Counted from the first letter of the stretch, positions 46,416 through 56,509 are shown. The stretch: 64,000 nt of DNA from Bacillus testis (GCF_001243895.1 NZ_LN851186.1:1123353-1187352); one strand, 5' to 3'. Numbers and translations are program-made. Notes: generated by a model from the sequence alone, not told the origin.

Positions 46416-47345
46416 ATGGTTAAATATATTGCTCAACGTGTTTTTTATATGCTGTTAACGTTATTTATAATCGCTTCTCTTACTTTTTTCCTCATGAAAA
46501 TAATTCCTGGGACTCCGTTTTCCAAAGCTGATAAGTTGTCGCCGCAACAATTAGAAATTATGAAAGACAAATACGGGTTGAATGAACCTGTACCGGTCCA
46601 ATATGCGAAGTATATGGGCAATCTTGTCAAAGGAGATCTGGGCGTTTCATTCCAATTTGATAATACGCCTGTTACCGATATTCTTAAAAATTTGATTGGC
46701 CCGTCTACGCAGCTAGGTTTCCAGGCGACTGTGGTGGGTGTGATCATCGGAGTCTTGCTGGGCTTGGTAGGTGCCCTTTACCAGAACACCTGGATCGATT
46801 ATGGAGCCACCTTCCTGGCTGTGCTCGGGAAATCGATACCGAGTTTCGTATTTGCTGGTTTACTTCAATATTATGTAGGGGTTAAGCTTGGCTGGTTCCC
46901 GACTATGTTCTGGCGCGGCTTTGAATATACAATCATGCCGACCATCGCATTATCCATTTTCCCTATTTCAATCGCCGCCCGTTTCATGCGGACAGAATTA
47001 GTAGAAGTGCTAGGATCGGATTATATCACTCTAGCAAAAGCGAAAGGGGCAAGCTCTTTCGAAATTGCCTTTAAGCATGCGATGAGAAATGCTTTGATTC
47101 CAGTTGTCACTGTTATGGGTCCATTAGTTGTTTCATTGATGACAGGTTCACTTGTCATTGAAAAAATATTCTCTGTTCCTGGGATTGGTGAACAATTCGT
47201 AAAATCGATCCAAGTGAATGACTATCCGGTCATCATGGGCACTACACTACTGTTCGCGGCGTTGTTCGTTGTTGTTACGTTAGTGGTCGATATTCTGTAT
47301 GGACTGATCGATCCGAGAATAAGATTGGCTGGAGGTAATAAATAA
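46416..47345 (+). CDS. oppB: Oligopeptide ABC transporter permease OppB (copy 1)
   Basis: 309 residues with six membrane helices; starts MVKYIAQRVFYMLLTLF. Contains the permease coupling (EAA) loop EVLGSDYITLAKAKGASSFE. The ATG at 46416 is well spaced from AGGAGGTG; a GTG within the RBS is not the start. Its stop overlaps the oppC ATG (TAATG). Confidence 0.95.
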   Translation: MVKYIAQRVFYMLLTLFIIASLTFFLMKIIPGTPFSKADKLSPQQLEIMKDKYGLNEPVPVQYAKYMGNLVKGDLGVSFQFDNTPVTDILKNLIGPSTQLGFQATVVGVIIGVLLGLVGALYQNTWIDYGATFLAVLGKSIPSFVFAGLLQYYVGVKLGWFPTMFWRGFEYTIMPTIALSIFPISIAARFMRTELVEVLGSDYITLAKAKGASSFEIAFKHAMRNALIPVVTVMGPLVVSLMTGSLVIEKIFSVPGIGEQFVKSIQVNDYPVIMGTTLLFAALFVVVTLVVDILYGLIDPRIRLAGGNK

Positions 47346-48379
47346 TGGCAAATGTAGAGATGAAAATAGAAAAAAACAAGTTCCAGCCTGCCGTTATTGA
47401 TTCAGCCAAAGGAGAAGAAATCTCAAAGCCAAGCCTGAATTTTTGGCAGGATGCCTGGCTTCGCGTCAAGAAAAACAAAGGGGCAATCGTCTCTCTCGTT
47501 ATTTTGGTTATCATGCTTATTATGGCTTTTGTTGGCCCCATGATCAGCGGTCGGGAATACGATACCCAGAATGTTAAATATGCAAATTTGCCGGCAAAAA
47601 TACCGGTTCTGGAAAACATCCATTGGCTTCCATTTGACGGTACGATGGTCAACCGAGCAGGTAATGAAATCGATATGTATGAAATGAAGAACGTACCTGA
47701 AGATACATATTATTGGTTCGGTACCGATTCTTTGGGACGCGATTTGTTTACGCGGTTATGGAAAGGAACACAAATTTCCCTGTACATCGCCTTCCTGGCA
47801 GCAGTAATTGATATGGTTATAGGTGTAGCGTATGGAGCCATCTCTGGTTATTTCGGAGGCAAGCTCGATAATGTGATGCAGCGGATTACCGAAATATTGA
47901 TGGGAATTCCGAACTTGGTTGTTGTCATTCTGATGATTCTCGTATTTAAACCAGGGATTTTATCCATTACAATTGCTCTTTCAATCACCGGCTGGGTTTC
48001 CATGGCCAGGGTAGTCCGGGCTCAGGTAATGAAGCTGAAAGAACAGGAATACGTACTCGCTTCCCGGACGTTGGGTGGATCGCACTCAAAAATCATCTTT
48101 AAGCATTTAGTCCCTAACTTAGCTGGGGTTATTATCATCAATACAATGTTTACGATTCCGAGCGCCATTTTCTTCGAAGCATTCTTGAGTTTTATCGGGC
48201 TTGGGCTTCAAGCACCTCATGCTTCACTCGGAACACTGATCGACGATGGGTTCAAATCGCTTTTAACATATCCACATCAATTAATCTATCCGGCAATCGC
48301 AATCAGTTTGATCATGATTTGCTTCAACATGGTAGCTGACGGATTGCGTGATGCGCTGGATCCAAAAATGCGTGATTAA
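47345..48379 (+). CDS. oppC: Oligopeptide ABC transporter permease OppC (copy 1)
   Basis: 344 residues. N-terminal OppC_N segment (KPSLNFWQDAWLRVKKNKGA) with the first helix, then five more helices, and the EAA loop (EQEYVLASRTLGGSHSKIIF). It has an extracytoplasmic insert of about 60 residues between helices 1 and 2, as in Bacillus OppC. Pairs with OppB as the membrane pore. Confidence 0.95.
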   Translation: MANVEMKIEKNKFQPAVIDSAKGEEISKPSLNFWQDAWLRVKKNKGAIVSLVILVIMLIMAFVGPMISGREYDTQNVKYANLPAKIPVLENIHWLPFDGTMVNRAGNEIDMYEMKNVPEDTYYWFGTDSLGRDLFTRLWKGTQISLYIAFLAAVIDMVIGVAYGAISGYFGGKLDNVMQRITEILMGIPNLVVVILMILVFKPGILSITIALSITGWVSMARVVRAQVMKLKEQEYVLASRTLGGSHSKIIFKHLVPNLAGVIIINTMFTIPSAIFFEAFLSFIGLGLQAPHASLGTLIDDGFKSLLTYPHQLIYPAIAISLIMICFNMVADGLRDALDPKMRD

Positions 48380-48394
48380 GGTAGGTGAAGTTTA

Positions 48395-49438
48395 ATGGAA
48401 AAAATATTAGAAGTAAAAGATTTGCATATCTCATTCCATACGTTCGCCGGGGAAGTACAGGCGATCCGCGGAGTCAATTTTGACCTATTCAAGGGTGAAA
48501 CACTGGCGATTGTCGGAGAATCGGGTTCGGGAAAATCCGTAACAACAAAGTCCATTATGAGACTTCTGCCGCCTAGCAACTCAGAAATCAAACAGGGTGA
48601 GATTTTATTCGACGGGAAGGATATCGCTGCATTGCCTGATCGCCAAATGGAAAAAATCCGTGGAAAAGATATTTCGATGATTTTCCAGGATCCAATGACC
48701 TCTTTGAATCCTACAATGAAAATCGGAAAACAGATTATGGAACCATTGAGAAAGCATCAGAAGTTAAGCAAGGCAGAAGCGAAAAAGCGAGCCATCAACC
48801 TACTGAATCTTGTGGGGATCCCCAAGCCGGAAGAAAGATTCGAGCAATATCCTCATCAATTTTCTGGAGGAATGAGACAGCGGGTTGTAATAGCGATTGC
48901 GCTTGCCTGCAACCCGAAAGTGCTCATTGCCGATGAACCGACAACTGCTCTGGATGTTACGATTCAGGCTCAGATTCTTGAATTGATGAAGGATCTGCAG
49001 AAGAAAATCGATACAAGCATTATTTTCATCACCCACGACCTTGGTGTTGTAGCCAATGTAGCGGACCGTGTAGCTGTTATGTACGGAGGCAAGATTGTAG
49101 AAATCGGAACGGTGGATGAGATTTTTTATAATCCGCAGCATCCTTATACATGGGGATTGATCAGTTCGATGCCGGACTTGGATTCACGCGGCAAGGAGCT
49201 GTATGTCATTCCGGGAACGCCTCCGAATCTATTGAATCCGCCAAAGGGCGATGCGTTTGCTGCGCGTAACCAATACGCGATGCAGATCGATTTAGAGGAA
49301 GAACCGCCAATGTTCAAAATTTCAGATACTCATTATGCAGCAACATGGCTGCTGCATCCGGATGCACCAAAAGTGGAGCCTCCGCAAGCTGTTGTCAAAA
49401 GAAGAGAACAATTCCTCTCAATGAATGGAGGACGATAA
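48395..49438 (+). CDS. oppD: Oligopeptide ABC transporter ATPase OppD (copy 1)
   Basis: 347 residues. Walker [15 protein letters not shown]-loop [10 protein letters not shown], signature [13 protein letters not shown], Walker [14 protein letters not shown]-loop [10 protein letters not shown]-terminal oligopeptide extension with [17 protein letters not shown]. In this copy the Cys typical of a C-terminal Fe-S-like site is not visible. Ends ...QFLSMNGGR. Confidence 0.95.
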   Translation: MEKILEVKDLHISFHTFAGEVQAIRGVNFDLFKGETLAIVGESGSGKSVTTKSIMRLLPPSNSEIKQGEILFDGKDIAALPDRQMEKIRGKDISMIFQDPMTSLNPTMKIGKQIMEPLRKHQKLSKAEAKKRAINLLNLVGIPKPEERFEQYPHQFSGGMRQRVVIAIALACNPKVLIADEPTTALDVTIQAQILELMKDLQKKIDTSIIFITHDLGVVANVADRVAVMYGGKIVEIGTVDEIFYNPQHPYTWGLISSMPDLDSRGKELYVIPGTPPNLLNPPKGDAFAARNQYAMQIDLEEEPPMFKISDTHYAATWLLHPDAPKVEPPQAVVKRREQFLSMNGGR

Positions 49439-49439
49439 G

Positions 49440-50384
49440 ATGGCTGAACCAAAAAAGTTATTGGAAGTTAAACATTTAAAACAGTATTTTAATGTCGGCA
49501 AGCCCAATATGGTCAAAGCAGTCGACGATGTGAATTTCTTTATTTATGAGGGAGAAACACTAGGTTTGGTTGGAGAATCAGGCTGCGGTAAATCAACGAC
49601 TGGACGCACGATTATCCGGCTATATGAAGCTACTGACGGAGAGGTCCTGTTCCGGGGCAAAAACGTGCACGGCAAGAAAACGAAAGCGGAAATGAAAGAA
49701 TTGAACAGAAAGATGCAAATGATCTTCCAAGATCCATATGCGTCACTCAACCCAAGAATGAAGGTCGCCGACATTATTGCCGAGGGAATTGATATCCACG
49801 GATTGGCGAAAACAAAAGAAGACCGCATGAACCAGGTATACCACCTGCTCGAAACAGTCGGCCTTAACCGAGAGCATGCCAACCGTTATCCGCATGAATT
49901 CTCAGGCGGACAGCGCCAGCGTATCGGGATTGCCCGTGCCTTGGCGGTACAGCCGGATTTCATCATTGCTGATGAACCGATCTCTGCACTGGATGTTTCC
50001 ATTCAGGCGCAGGTGGTTAATCTTCTAAAAGAGCTGCAAAAGGAAAAAGGCTTGACCTACTTGTTCATCGCCCATGATTTATCGATGGTTAAATACATTA
50101 GCGACCGGATCGGTGTCATGTATTTCGGGAAATTAGTAGAATTGACGACGAGTGAAGAATTGTATAATAATCCTCTACATCCATATACAAAATCCCTTTT
50201 ATCGGCAATTCCTCAGCCTGACCCAATCAGCGAGAGAACACGCAAACGGGTGCCGTATGATCCGGCAGTCCATCGCTATGATGGTAGCGAAGAACTCAAA
50301 ATGAGAGAAGTGAAGCCGGGGCATTTTGTGCTCTGCTCGGAAAAAGAATTTAAGCAATATCAAACTCAATTAGGCATTAAGTAA
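49440..50384 (+). CDS. oppF: Oligopeptide ABC transporter ATPase OppF (copy 1)
   Basis: 314 residues. Walker A GESGCGKSTTGR, signature FSGGQRQRIGIA, Walker B FIIADEPISALD, H-loop IAHDLSMVK. It forms the ATPase heterodimer with OppD. The ATG at 49440 directly follows the oppD stop and a GGAGGACG RBS. End of operon 1. Confidence 0.95.
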   Translation: MAEPKKLLEVKHLKQYFNVGKPNMVKAVDDVNFFIYEGETLGLVGESGCGKSTTGRTIIRLYEATDGEVLFRGKNVHGKKTKAEMKELNRKMQMIFQDPYASLNPRMKVADIIAEGIDIHGLAKTKEDRMNQVYHLLETVGLNREHANRYPHEFSGGQRQRIGIARALAVQPDFIIADEPISALDVSIQAQVVNLLKELQKEKGLTYLFIAHDLSMVKYISDRIGVMYFGKLVELTTSEELYNNPLHPYTKSLLSAIPQPDPISERTRKRVPYDPAVHRYDGSEELKMREVKPGHFVLCSEKEFKQYQTQLGIK

Positions 50385-50416
50385 ACATGCGGGTAAATCC
50401 CCGCATGTTTTTTTTA
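50384..50416 (+). terminator. Terminator of the first opp operon
   Basis: ACATGCGGG and CCCGCATGT with a short loop, followed by TTTTTT. Confidence 0.9.
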
Positions 50417-50650
50417 TATCTCATGGGTATTTTCGAATTCTTGTAGCAGCGTCTAAATATAACATAATTGCATATGTATACATATATATTCAGGATCGAA
50501 TAAGAGCAGAAATAGCAGTCACTTTATTGTCTTAGATCGTTCACACTGCATAATATCAAAATAAAGTAAAAGTTATAGGTAATTAGAACTATATTTTAAA
50601 ATAAAACAGCTAATTTATTTATATTTTTAAAAATTCTGGCAAAAACGTAA

Positions 50651-50678
50651 TTTACAAACAGGTAAAAGCTTGTATAAT
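50651..50678 (+). promoter_or_regulatory. Promoter of the second opp operon
   Basis: TTTACA (50651-50656), 16-base spacer, TATAAT (50673-50678). TTTACAAA and TTGTATAATGAATT are shared with the promoter at 44525, so the promoter was copied with the operon. 50417-50650 is AT-rich and empty. Confidence 0.75.
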
Positions 50679-50717
50679 GAATTTGTAATACTAAATACAT
50701 AAAAGGGGTGTAAATAT

Positions 50718-52427
50718 TTGAAAAAGTCAAAATTTTCGTTGATTTTAAGCCTTTTGTTGGTGCTTAGCTTATTCCTCGCTGCTTGTTCTGGTAAAGACGA
50801 TAAAGCAGGAACAAAGCCAGCTGATGGGAAAGACAATGATAAGGAAAAAGAAGAACAGCTGGCGGATACCCAGGAAGTGCGTATTTTGGAATCAGCTGAA
50901 ATTCCTGGTATGGACAGTGCAAAGGTGAGCGATACAGTTTCATTCACAATGATCAATGCCACTCAAGAAGGTTTGTACCGTCAAAACCAAAAGAATGAAT
51001 TTGAACCTGCTATCGCAGAAGGCGATCCAGAAATGAGCTCGGACGGCAAGGAATATACAATAAAGCTAAAGCAAGATATTAAATGGGATAATGGCGATCC
51101 TGTTACAGCGCATGATTTTGTGTACGGATGGCAACGCGCCATCGATCCTAAAACGAAGTCTGATTATGGCTATTATATGATGGACCATAAAATCCTCGGA
51201 GCTGCCGAAATCACTCAAGCTGGCGCCGACAACAAACAATACGATTTGAATACGCTTGGCGTTAAAGCGGAGGATGACTATACGCTGAAGGTTCAAACAG
51301 AAAAACCGATGACTGTTGAATTCTTCAAAGGTTTGATGGCATTTGGGACTTACATGCCGCAAAACGAGAAATTTGTAACAGCGCAAAACGGCAAATATGC
51401 TGCTAAAGCAGAGAATCTATTATCAAATGGTCCATTCAAGATGACAAAATGGGAAGGCCCAACATCTTCAGAATGGGTAATGGAAAAAAATGAATCTTAT
51501 CGCGATGCTGCTAATGTCAACATTACGAAGCTGACATTCAATGTTTCAAAAGAACCACAGGCGTCTGTGAATGCTTTGGAAGCAGGCGAAGTAGATATCA
51601 CGCCGAAATTGGGTTCAGACGTAGTGCCGCAATATGAGAAGGATCCGCGTATGCTTCGTTGGTTGGAACCAACAATATTCTGGTTGAAAATGAACCAAAA
51701 AGGCAATGATGCTCTGAAAAATGTGAATATTAGAAAAGCGATTGCTCAAGCGTTCAATAAAGAGGATCTGGCTTCAGCTGTATTAAACAACGGTTCTAAA
51801 CCTGCGAACTTTGCAGTGCCTGCTGATTTTGTAAAAGATTCAAAAGGCGAGGACTTCCGGAAGGGCAATGGCGATATGCTGACTTATAACCCTGAAGAAG
51901 CTAAAAAAGCATGGGAACAGGGCTTGAAAGAAATCGGCAAAAAAGAAGTAACTATTAGATATTTGGGCGGGGATACTGAAACATCCAAGAAAACCGACCA
52001 ATATATGAAAAACCAGCTGGAAAAGAACTTGCCTGGTTTGAAAATAAAACTTGAAAGTGTACCATTCAAAATCCGTTTGGATCGCGATGTCAAACAAGAT
52101 TATGATCTGCAAGCAGCTGGATGGGGCCCTGACTACCTCGATCCGATCTCCTTTTCAGATCTATGGGTGACTGACGGCGGTAACAACAAAATGAGCTATT
52201 CAAATCCTGAGTACGACAAATTGATCCAAGATGCACAAAATACTTCCGATGCAGATGCACGCTGGGAAATGCTTCAAAAAGCAGAAAAAATCGTCATGGA
52301 TGATGCTGCAATCGCACCAATGTATCAACGGGCATCAAATTTATTGATTCAGCCGAAAGTAAAAGGTTTTGCATATCATCTTGTAGGACCGGAATACAGC
52401 TATCAATATATGAAAGTCTTAAAGTAA
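50718..52427 (+). CDS. oppA: Oligopeptide ABC transporter, substrate-binding lipoprotein (copy 2)
   Basis: 569 residues; TTG start after GGGGTG. Lipobox LFLAAC, lipidated Cys23, then a longer charged linker (KDNDKEKEEQ). Same fold and closely similar to copy 1; differences are scattered through the protein, so peptide preference may differ. Shared motifs include FFKGLMAFGT and NVNIRKAIAQA. Confidence 0.95.
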   Translation: MKKSKFSLILSLLLVLSLFLAACSGKDDKAGTKPADGKDNDKEKEEQLADTQEVRILESAEIPGMDSAKVSDTVSFTMINATQEGLYRQNQKNEFEPAIAEGDPEMSSDGKEYTIKLKQDIKWDNGDPVTAHDFVYGWQRAIDPKTKSDYGYYMMDHKILGAAEITQAGADNKQYDLNTLGVKAEDDYTLKVQTEKPMTVEFFKGLMAFGTYMPQNEKFVTAQNGKYAAKAENLLSNGPFKMTKWEGPTSSEWVMEKNESYRDAANVNITKLTFNVSKEPQASVNALEAGEVDITPKLGSDVVPQYEKDPRMLRWLEPTIFWLKMNQKGNDALKNVNIRKAIAQAFNKEDLASAVLNNGSKPANFAVPADFVKDSKGEDFRKGNGDMLTYNPEEAKKAWEQGLKEIGKKEVTIRYLGGDTETSKKTDQYMKNQLEKNLPGLKIKLESVPFKIRLDRDVKQDYDLQAAGWGPDYLDPISFSDLWVTDGGNNKMSYSNPEYDKLIQDAQNTSDADARWEMLQKAEKIVMDDAAIAPMYQRASNLLIQPKVKGFAYHLVGPEYSYQYMKVLK

Positions 52428-52444
52428 TTGCAAAATGGTTCATT

Positions 52445-52485
52445 CAGGTAAAGAGAGAGTATACTGTATACTCTCTTTTTACCTG
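52445..52485 (+). terminator. Intercistronic hairpin between oppA2 and oppB2
   Basis: CAGGTAAAGAGAGAGTATAC, 2-base loop, TATACTCTCTTTTTACCTG. Same position and same GAGAGTATA/TATACTCTC heart as in operon 1, but with a longer stem and smaller loop. Confidence 0.8.
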
Positions 52486-52537
52486 TAGAAAAAATGTCGA
52501 AAAATGAAGGATAGTTCAATATTAGGAGGTACACAGG

Positions 52538-53467
52538 TTGATTAAATTTATTTTACAGCGTGTAGTGTATATGGTCATTACCCTGTTTGTCATTGCATCC
52601 ATCACTTTTTTCCTCATGAAAATAATACCCGGAACTCCTTTTTCTAAAGCAGATAAACTGACTCCTCAGCAATTGGAAATCATGAAAGACAAATACAATC
52701 TTAACGACCCTGTGCCTGTGCAATATGCAAGGTATATGCTGAATACTGTAAAAGGTGACCTAGGCGTTTCCTTTCAATTCGATAATATCAGCGTCACCGA
52801 TATTTTAGGCCGATTGCTTGGACCATCTGCGCAATTAGGCTTTCAAGGAATGGTTTTAGGGACGGTGATCGGCATTACGCTAGGGTTATTGGCCGCCCTT
52901 TATCAGAATACGTGGGTAGATTACACAAGTACACTGATTGCCGTATTAGGAAAGTCCATTCCTAGTTTTGTATTTGCTGGTCTTTTGCAATATTTTGTTG
53001 CTGTTAAGCTGGGATGGCTGCCTGTCATGTTTTGGCGGGGATTTGAATACACGATTTTGCCGACAATCGCAATTGCTTTATTTCCTATATCGATTGCCGC
53101 ACGTTTTATGAGGACAGAGATGATCGAAGTGCTTGGATCTGAATATATTGTCTTGGCAAAAGCGAAAGGGGCCAGCACGTTTGAAGTCTCCGTCAAGCAT
53201 GCGATGCGGAATGCGATGATTCCTGTTGTCACTGTACTTGGGCCTTTGACTGTTTCTTTAATGACTGGCACTTTGGTCGTCGAACGGATTTTTTCCGTTC
53301 CTGGGATCGGGGAGCAATTTGTTAAATCCATTCAAGTAAATGATTATCCAGTCATTATGGGTACGACTTTATTATTTGCTGCATTATTTATATTCGTTGT
53401 TTTCATAGTAGATGTTCTCTATGGATTGATTGACCCGCGCATCCGTTTAGCTGGAGGTACGAAATAA
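52538..53467 (+). CDS. oppB: Oligopeptide ABC transporter permease OppB (copy 2)
   Basis: 309 residues, six helices; TTG start 8 bases after AGGAGG. Coupling loop EVLGSEYIVLAKAKGASTFE. Same length as copy 1 and closely similar. Stop overlaps the next ATG. Confidence 0.95.
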   Translation: MIKFILQRVVYMVITLFVIASITFFLMKIIPGTPFSKADKLTPQQLEIMKDKYNLNDPVPVQYARYMLNTVKGDLGVSFQFDNISVTDILGRLLGPSAQLGFQGMVLGTVIGITLGLLAALYQNTWVDYTSTLIAVLGKSIPSFVFAGLLQYFVAVKLGWLPVMFWRGFEYTILPTIAIALFPISIAARFMRTEMIEVLGSEYIVLAKAKGASTFEVSVKHAMRNAMIPVVTVLGPLTVSLMTGTLVVERIFSVPGIGEQFVKSIQVNDYPVIMGTTLLFAALFIFVVFIVDVLYGLIDPRIRLAGGTK

Positions 53468-54501
53468 TGGCAAATATAGAATACAAGATTTCGGCTGAGA
53501 AATTCATTCCGGCTGACATTGACCGGTCTAAAAGTGAAGAGATCCATAAACCTAGTTTGAGCTTTTGGAAAGACTCTTGGCTACGTGTCCGAAAAAATAA
53601 AGGCGCAGTGTTCTGCATGGTTATTTTGGCCCTATTCTTAGTCATGGCTGTAATTGGACCATTCATATCCGGTAAGGAATACGATACCCAAAATGTTAAG
53701 TTTGCCAATTTGCCGGCAAAAATTCCTGCCTTGGAAAACATCCATTGGCTTCCTTTTGATGGAACGATGGTCACTAGAGCCGGCCAGGAAATCGATATGT
53801 ACGAAATGAAAAAGGTACCAAAGGATACATATTTCTGGTTCGGTACAGATGCGTTAGGAAGAGATTTGTTTACCCGATTGTGGAAAGGCTCGCAAGTATC
53901 CCTTTATATCGCTTTTTTGGCGGCTGCTATTGATATGGTAGTCGGCGTTAGCTATGGGGCTATCTCTGGATATTTCGGCGGAAGGCTCGATACCATTATG
54001 CAGAGAATCACAGAAGTGTTGATGGGCATCCCGAATTTGGTCGTCGTTATATTGATGATCCTTGTTTTTGAACCGGGAATCATTTCGATTACGCTTGCAA
54101 TGTCCATTACAGGTTGGGTCAGCATGGCTAGGGTAGTAAGGGCGCAGGTCCTTAAATTCAAGGAGCAGGAATATGTGCTGGCAGCCCGGACTTTGGGGAG
54201 CTCTAATGCCAAAATTATCTTTAAACATCTTTTGCCGAATTTAACAGGGATCATTCTCATTAATACAATGTTTACAATCCCTAGTGCTATTTTCTTTGAA
54301 GCATTCCTCAGCTTCATTGGGCTAGGGCTGCAGGCACCACTTGCATCATTAGGGACACTGATAGATGAAGGTTTCAAATCATTGATGATGTATCCACATA
54401 TGCTTATTTTCCCTGCAATTGCTATCAGTCTTATTATGGTGTGCTTTAACTTGGTTGCCGACGGAATCAGGGATGCGTTAGATCCTAAAATGCGAGATTA
54501 A
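53467..54501 (+). CDS. oppC: Oligopeptide ABC transporter permease OppC (copy 2)
   Basis: 344 residues, same length as copy 1. N-terminal KPSLSFWKDSWLRVRKNKGA, extracytoplasmic insert, and EAA loop EQEYVLAARTLGSSNAKIIF. Forms the pore with OppB2. Confidence 0.95.
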   Translation: MANIEYKISAEKFIPADIDRSKSEEIHKPSLSFWKDSWLRVRKNKGAVFCMVILALFLVMAVIGPFISGKEYDTQNVKFANLPAKIPALENIHWLPFDGTMVTRAGQEIDMYEMKKVPKDTYFWFGTDALGRDLFTRLWKGSQVSLYIAFLAAAIDMVVGVSYGAISGYFGGRLDTIMQRITEVLMGIPNLVVVILMILVFEPGIISITLAMSITGWVSMARVVRAQVLKFKEQEYVLAARTLGSSNAKIIFKHLLPNLTGIILINTMFTIPSAIFFEAFLSFIGLGLQAPLASLGTLIDEGFKSLMMYPHMLIFPAIAISLIMVCFNLVADGIRDALDPKMRD

Positions 54502-54516
54502 GGGAGGTGCAGAAAG

Positions 54517-55539
54517 ATGAAAAAATTATTGGAAGTGAATGACTTGCATATTTCATTCCATACCTTTGCCGGAGAGGTCCAGGCAATTCGCGGCGTAAGT
54601 TTCGATTTGTATAAAGGGGAAACCCTTGCAATTGTAGGAGAATCAGGATCGGGCAAATCAGTTACAACTAAAAGCATTATGCGATTATTGCCGCCAGGAA
54701 ATTCTGAAATCAAGAGCGGTGAAATCCTGTTTAATGGAAAAGACTTGGCCAAATTGCCGGAACGCCAAATGCAAAAGATTCGCGGGAAGGATATTTCAAT
54801 GATATTCCAAGATCCGATGACTTCATTAAATCCGACCATGAAGATTGGCAAGCAAATCATGGAGCCGATTTTGAAGCACCAGAAAGTCAGCAAAGGTGAA
54901 GCGAAGGAACGGGCCCTAGATATTCTCAAATTGGTCGGCATTCCCATGGCTGAAACACGGTTTGAACAATATCCCCATCAATTTTCAGGAGGGATGAGAC
55001 AGCGTGTTGTGATCGCAATCGCCCTTGCCTGCAATCCGCAAATCCTGATTGCTGATGAGCCGACAACCGCACTCGATGTAACCATCCAGGCACAGATTTT
55101 AGAATTGATGAAAAGACTGCAGAAGAAAGTCGATACGAGCATTATCTTCATTACCCACGACCTTGGTGTGGTGGCCAATGTCGCTGATCGGGTGGCGGTC
55201 ATGTATGGTGGGAAAATTGTAGAGATAGGGACAGTAGATGAAATTTTCTATAATCCTCAACACCCATATACTTGGGGATTAATCAGTTCCATGCCTGATT
55301 TGGATTCTCGCGGCAAGGAGCTTTATGTCATCCCTGGAACCCCGCCTGATCTGCTGAACCCTCCCAAAGGTGATGCCTTTGCTCCGCGCAATGCCTATGC
55401 CATGGCTATTGATCTGGAAGAGCAGCCGCCTATGTTTAAGGTTTCGAATACCCATTATGCAGCCACCTGGCTTTTGCATCCTGACGCGCCTAAAGTTGAA
55501 CCGCCTGCTGCTGTGATTAAAAGGTATGAACAATTCTAG
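54517..55539 (+). CDS. oppD: Oligopeptide ABC transporter ATPase OppD (copy 2), slightly shortened
   Basis: 340 residues. All ATPase motifs are as in copy 1 ([38 protein letters not shown]). It ends at TAG (55537-55539) after ...YEQF. The in-frame codons beyond (AMNGGK, then TGA at 55558) match the ...LSMNGGR end of copy 1, so a single nonsense change removed about seven residues. The lost tail lies outside the ATPase core, so activity is probably kept. Confidence 0.93.
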   Translation: MKKLLEVNDLHISFHTFAGEVQAIRGVSFDLYKGETLAIVGESGSGKSVTTKSIMRLLPPGNSEIKSGEILFNGKDLAKLPERQMQKIRGKDISMIFQDPMTSLNPTMKIGKQIMEPILKHQKVSKGEAKERALDILKLVGIPMAETRFEQYPHQFSGGMRQRVVIAIALACNPQILIADEPTTALDVTIQAQILELMKRLQKKVDTSIIFITHDLGVVANVADRVAVMYGGKIVEIGTVDEIFYNPQHPYTWGLISSMPDLDSRGKELYVIPGTPPDLLNPPKGDAFAPRNAYAMAIDLEEQPPMFKVSNTHYAATWLLHPDAPKVEPPAAVIKRYEQF

Positions 55540-55561
55540 GCGATGAATGGGGGGAAATGAA

Positions 55562-56509
55562 GTGGAAGGACGAAAGGTATTATTGGAAGTAAAGCATCTT
55601 AAGCAATATTTCAATCAAGGCAAGCCGAACATGGTGAAAGCGGTGGATGATGTTTCTTTTCAGATTTATGAAGGGGAAACACTAGGGCTAGTCGGGGAAT
55701 CAGGTTGCGGGAAATCGACGACAGGCCGGACCATTATCCGTTTGTATGAAGCAACAGGCGGGAAAGTGCTATTCCGCGGCAAGGATGTTCATGGAAAAAA
55801 GTCAAAAAAAGAACTGAAAGAGTTTAACCATAAGATGCAGATGATTTTTCAGGATCCTTATGCCTCGCTTAATCCGCGCATGAAAGTCAGCGATATAATC
55901 GCAGAAGGCATTGATATACACGGATTGGCCAAAACGAAGGAAGAGCGGATGGAGAAGGTATATGAATTGCTTGAAACCGTGGGGTTAAGCCGGGAGCATG
56001 CCAACCGGTATCCACATGAGTTTTCAGGAGGCCAGCGGCAGCGGATTGGCATTGCGAGGGCGCTGGCGGTCCAGCCTGATTTTATTATTGCAGATGAGCC
56101 GATATCTGCCCTTGATGTATCAATCCAGGCGCAGGTAGTCAATCTTTTGAAAGATTTGCAGAAAGAGAAAGGATTGACTTATTTATTTATTGCCCATGAC
56201 CTGTCGATGGTGAAATACATCAGCGACCGGATAGGGGTTATGTATTTCGGCAAACTTGTTGAACTGGCGACCAGCGAAGATTTATATGACCATCCTTTGC
56301 ATCCATATACTAAATCTTTGCTTTCAGCCATTCCGCAGCCGGATCCAATCAGCGAACGGTTACGGAAAAGAACGGAATATAATCCAGCTGTCCATGGGTA
56401 TACGCCTGATGAAGAAGTGAAAATGAGGGAGATAAGCCCAGGCCATTTCGTGATGTGCTCTGAAAAAGAATACAATCAGTATCAAAAAGAACGATTGGTT
56501 GTGAAATAA
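55562..56509 (+). CDS. oppF: Oligopeptide ABC transporter ATPase OppF (copy 2)
   Basis: 315 residues with a GTG start at 55562 after GGGGGG; this aligns MEGRKVLLEVKHL with MAEPKKLLEVKHL of copy 1. An ATG at 55547 is in frame but lies within the RBS region and overlaps the old oppD tail. Motifs GESGCGKSTTGR, FSGGQRQRIGIA, FIIADEPISALD. The most diverged part is the C-terminal ~40 residues. Confidence 0.94.
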   Translation: MEGRKVLLEVKHLKQYFNQGKPNMVKAVDDVSFQIYEGETLGLVGESGCGKSTTGRTIIRLYEATGGKVLFRGKDVHGKKSKKELKEFNHKMQMIFQDPYASLNPRMKVSDIIAEGIDIHGLAKTKEERMEKVYELLETVGLSREHANRYPHEFSGGQRQRIGIARALAVQPDFIIADEPISALDVSIQAQVVNLLKDLQKEKGLTYLFIAHDLSMVKYISDRIGVMYFGKLVELATSEDLYDHPLHPYTKSLLSAIPQPDPISERLRKRTEYNPAVHGYTPDEEVKMREISPGHFVMCSEKEYNQYQKERLVVK

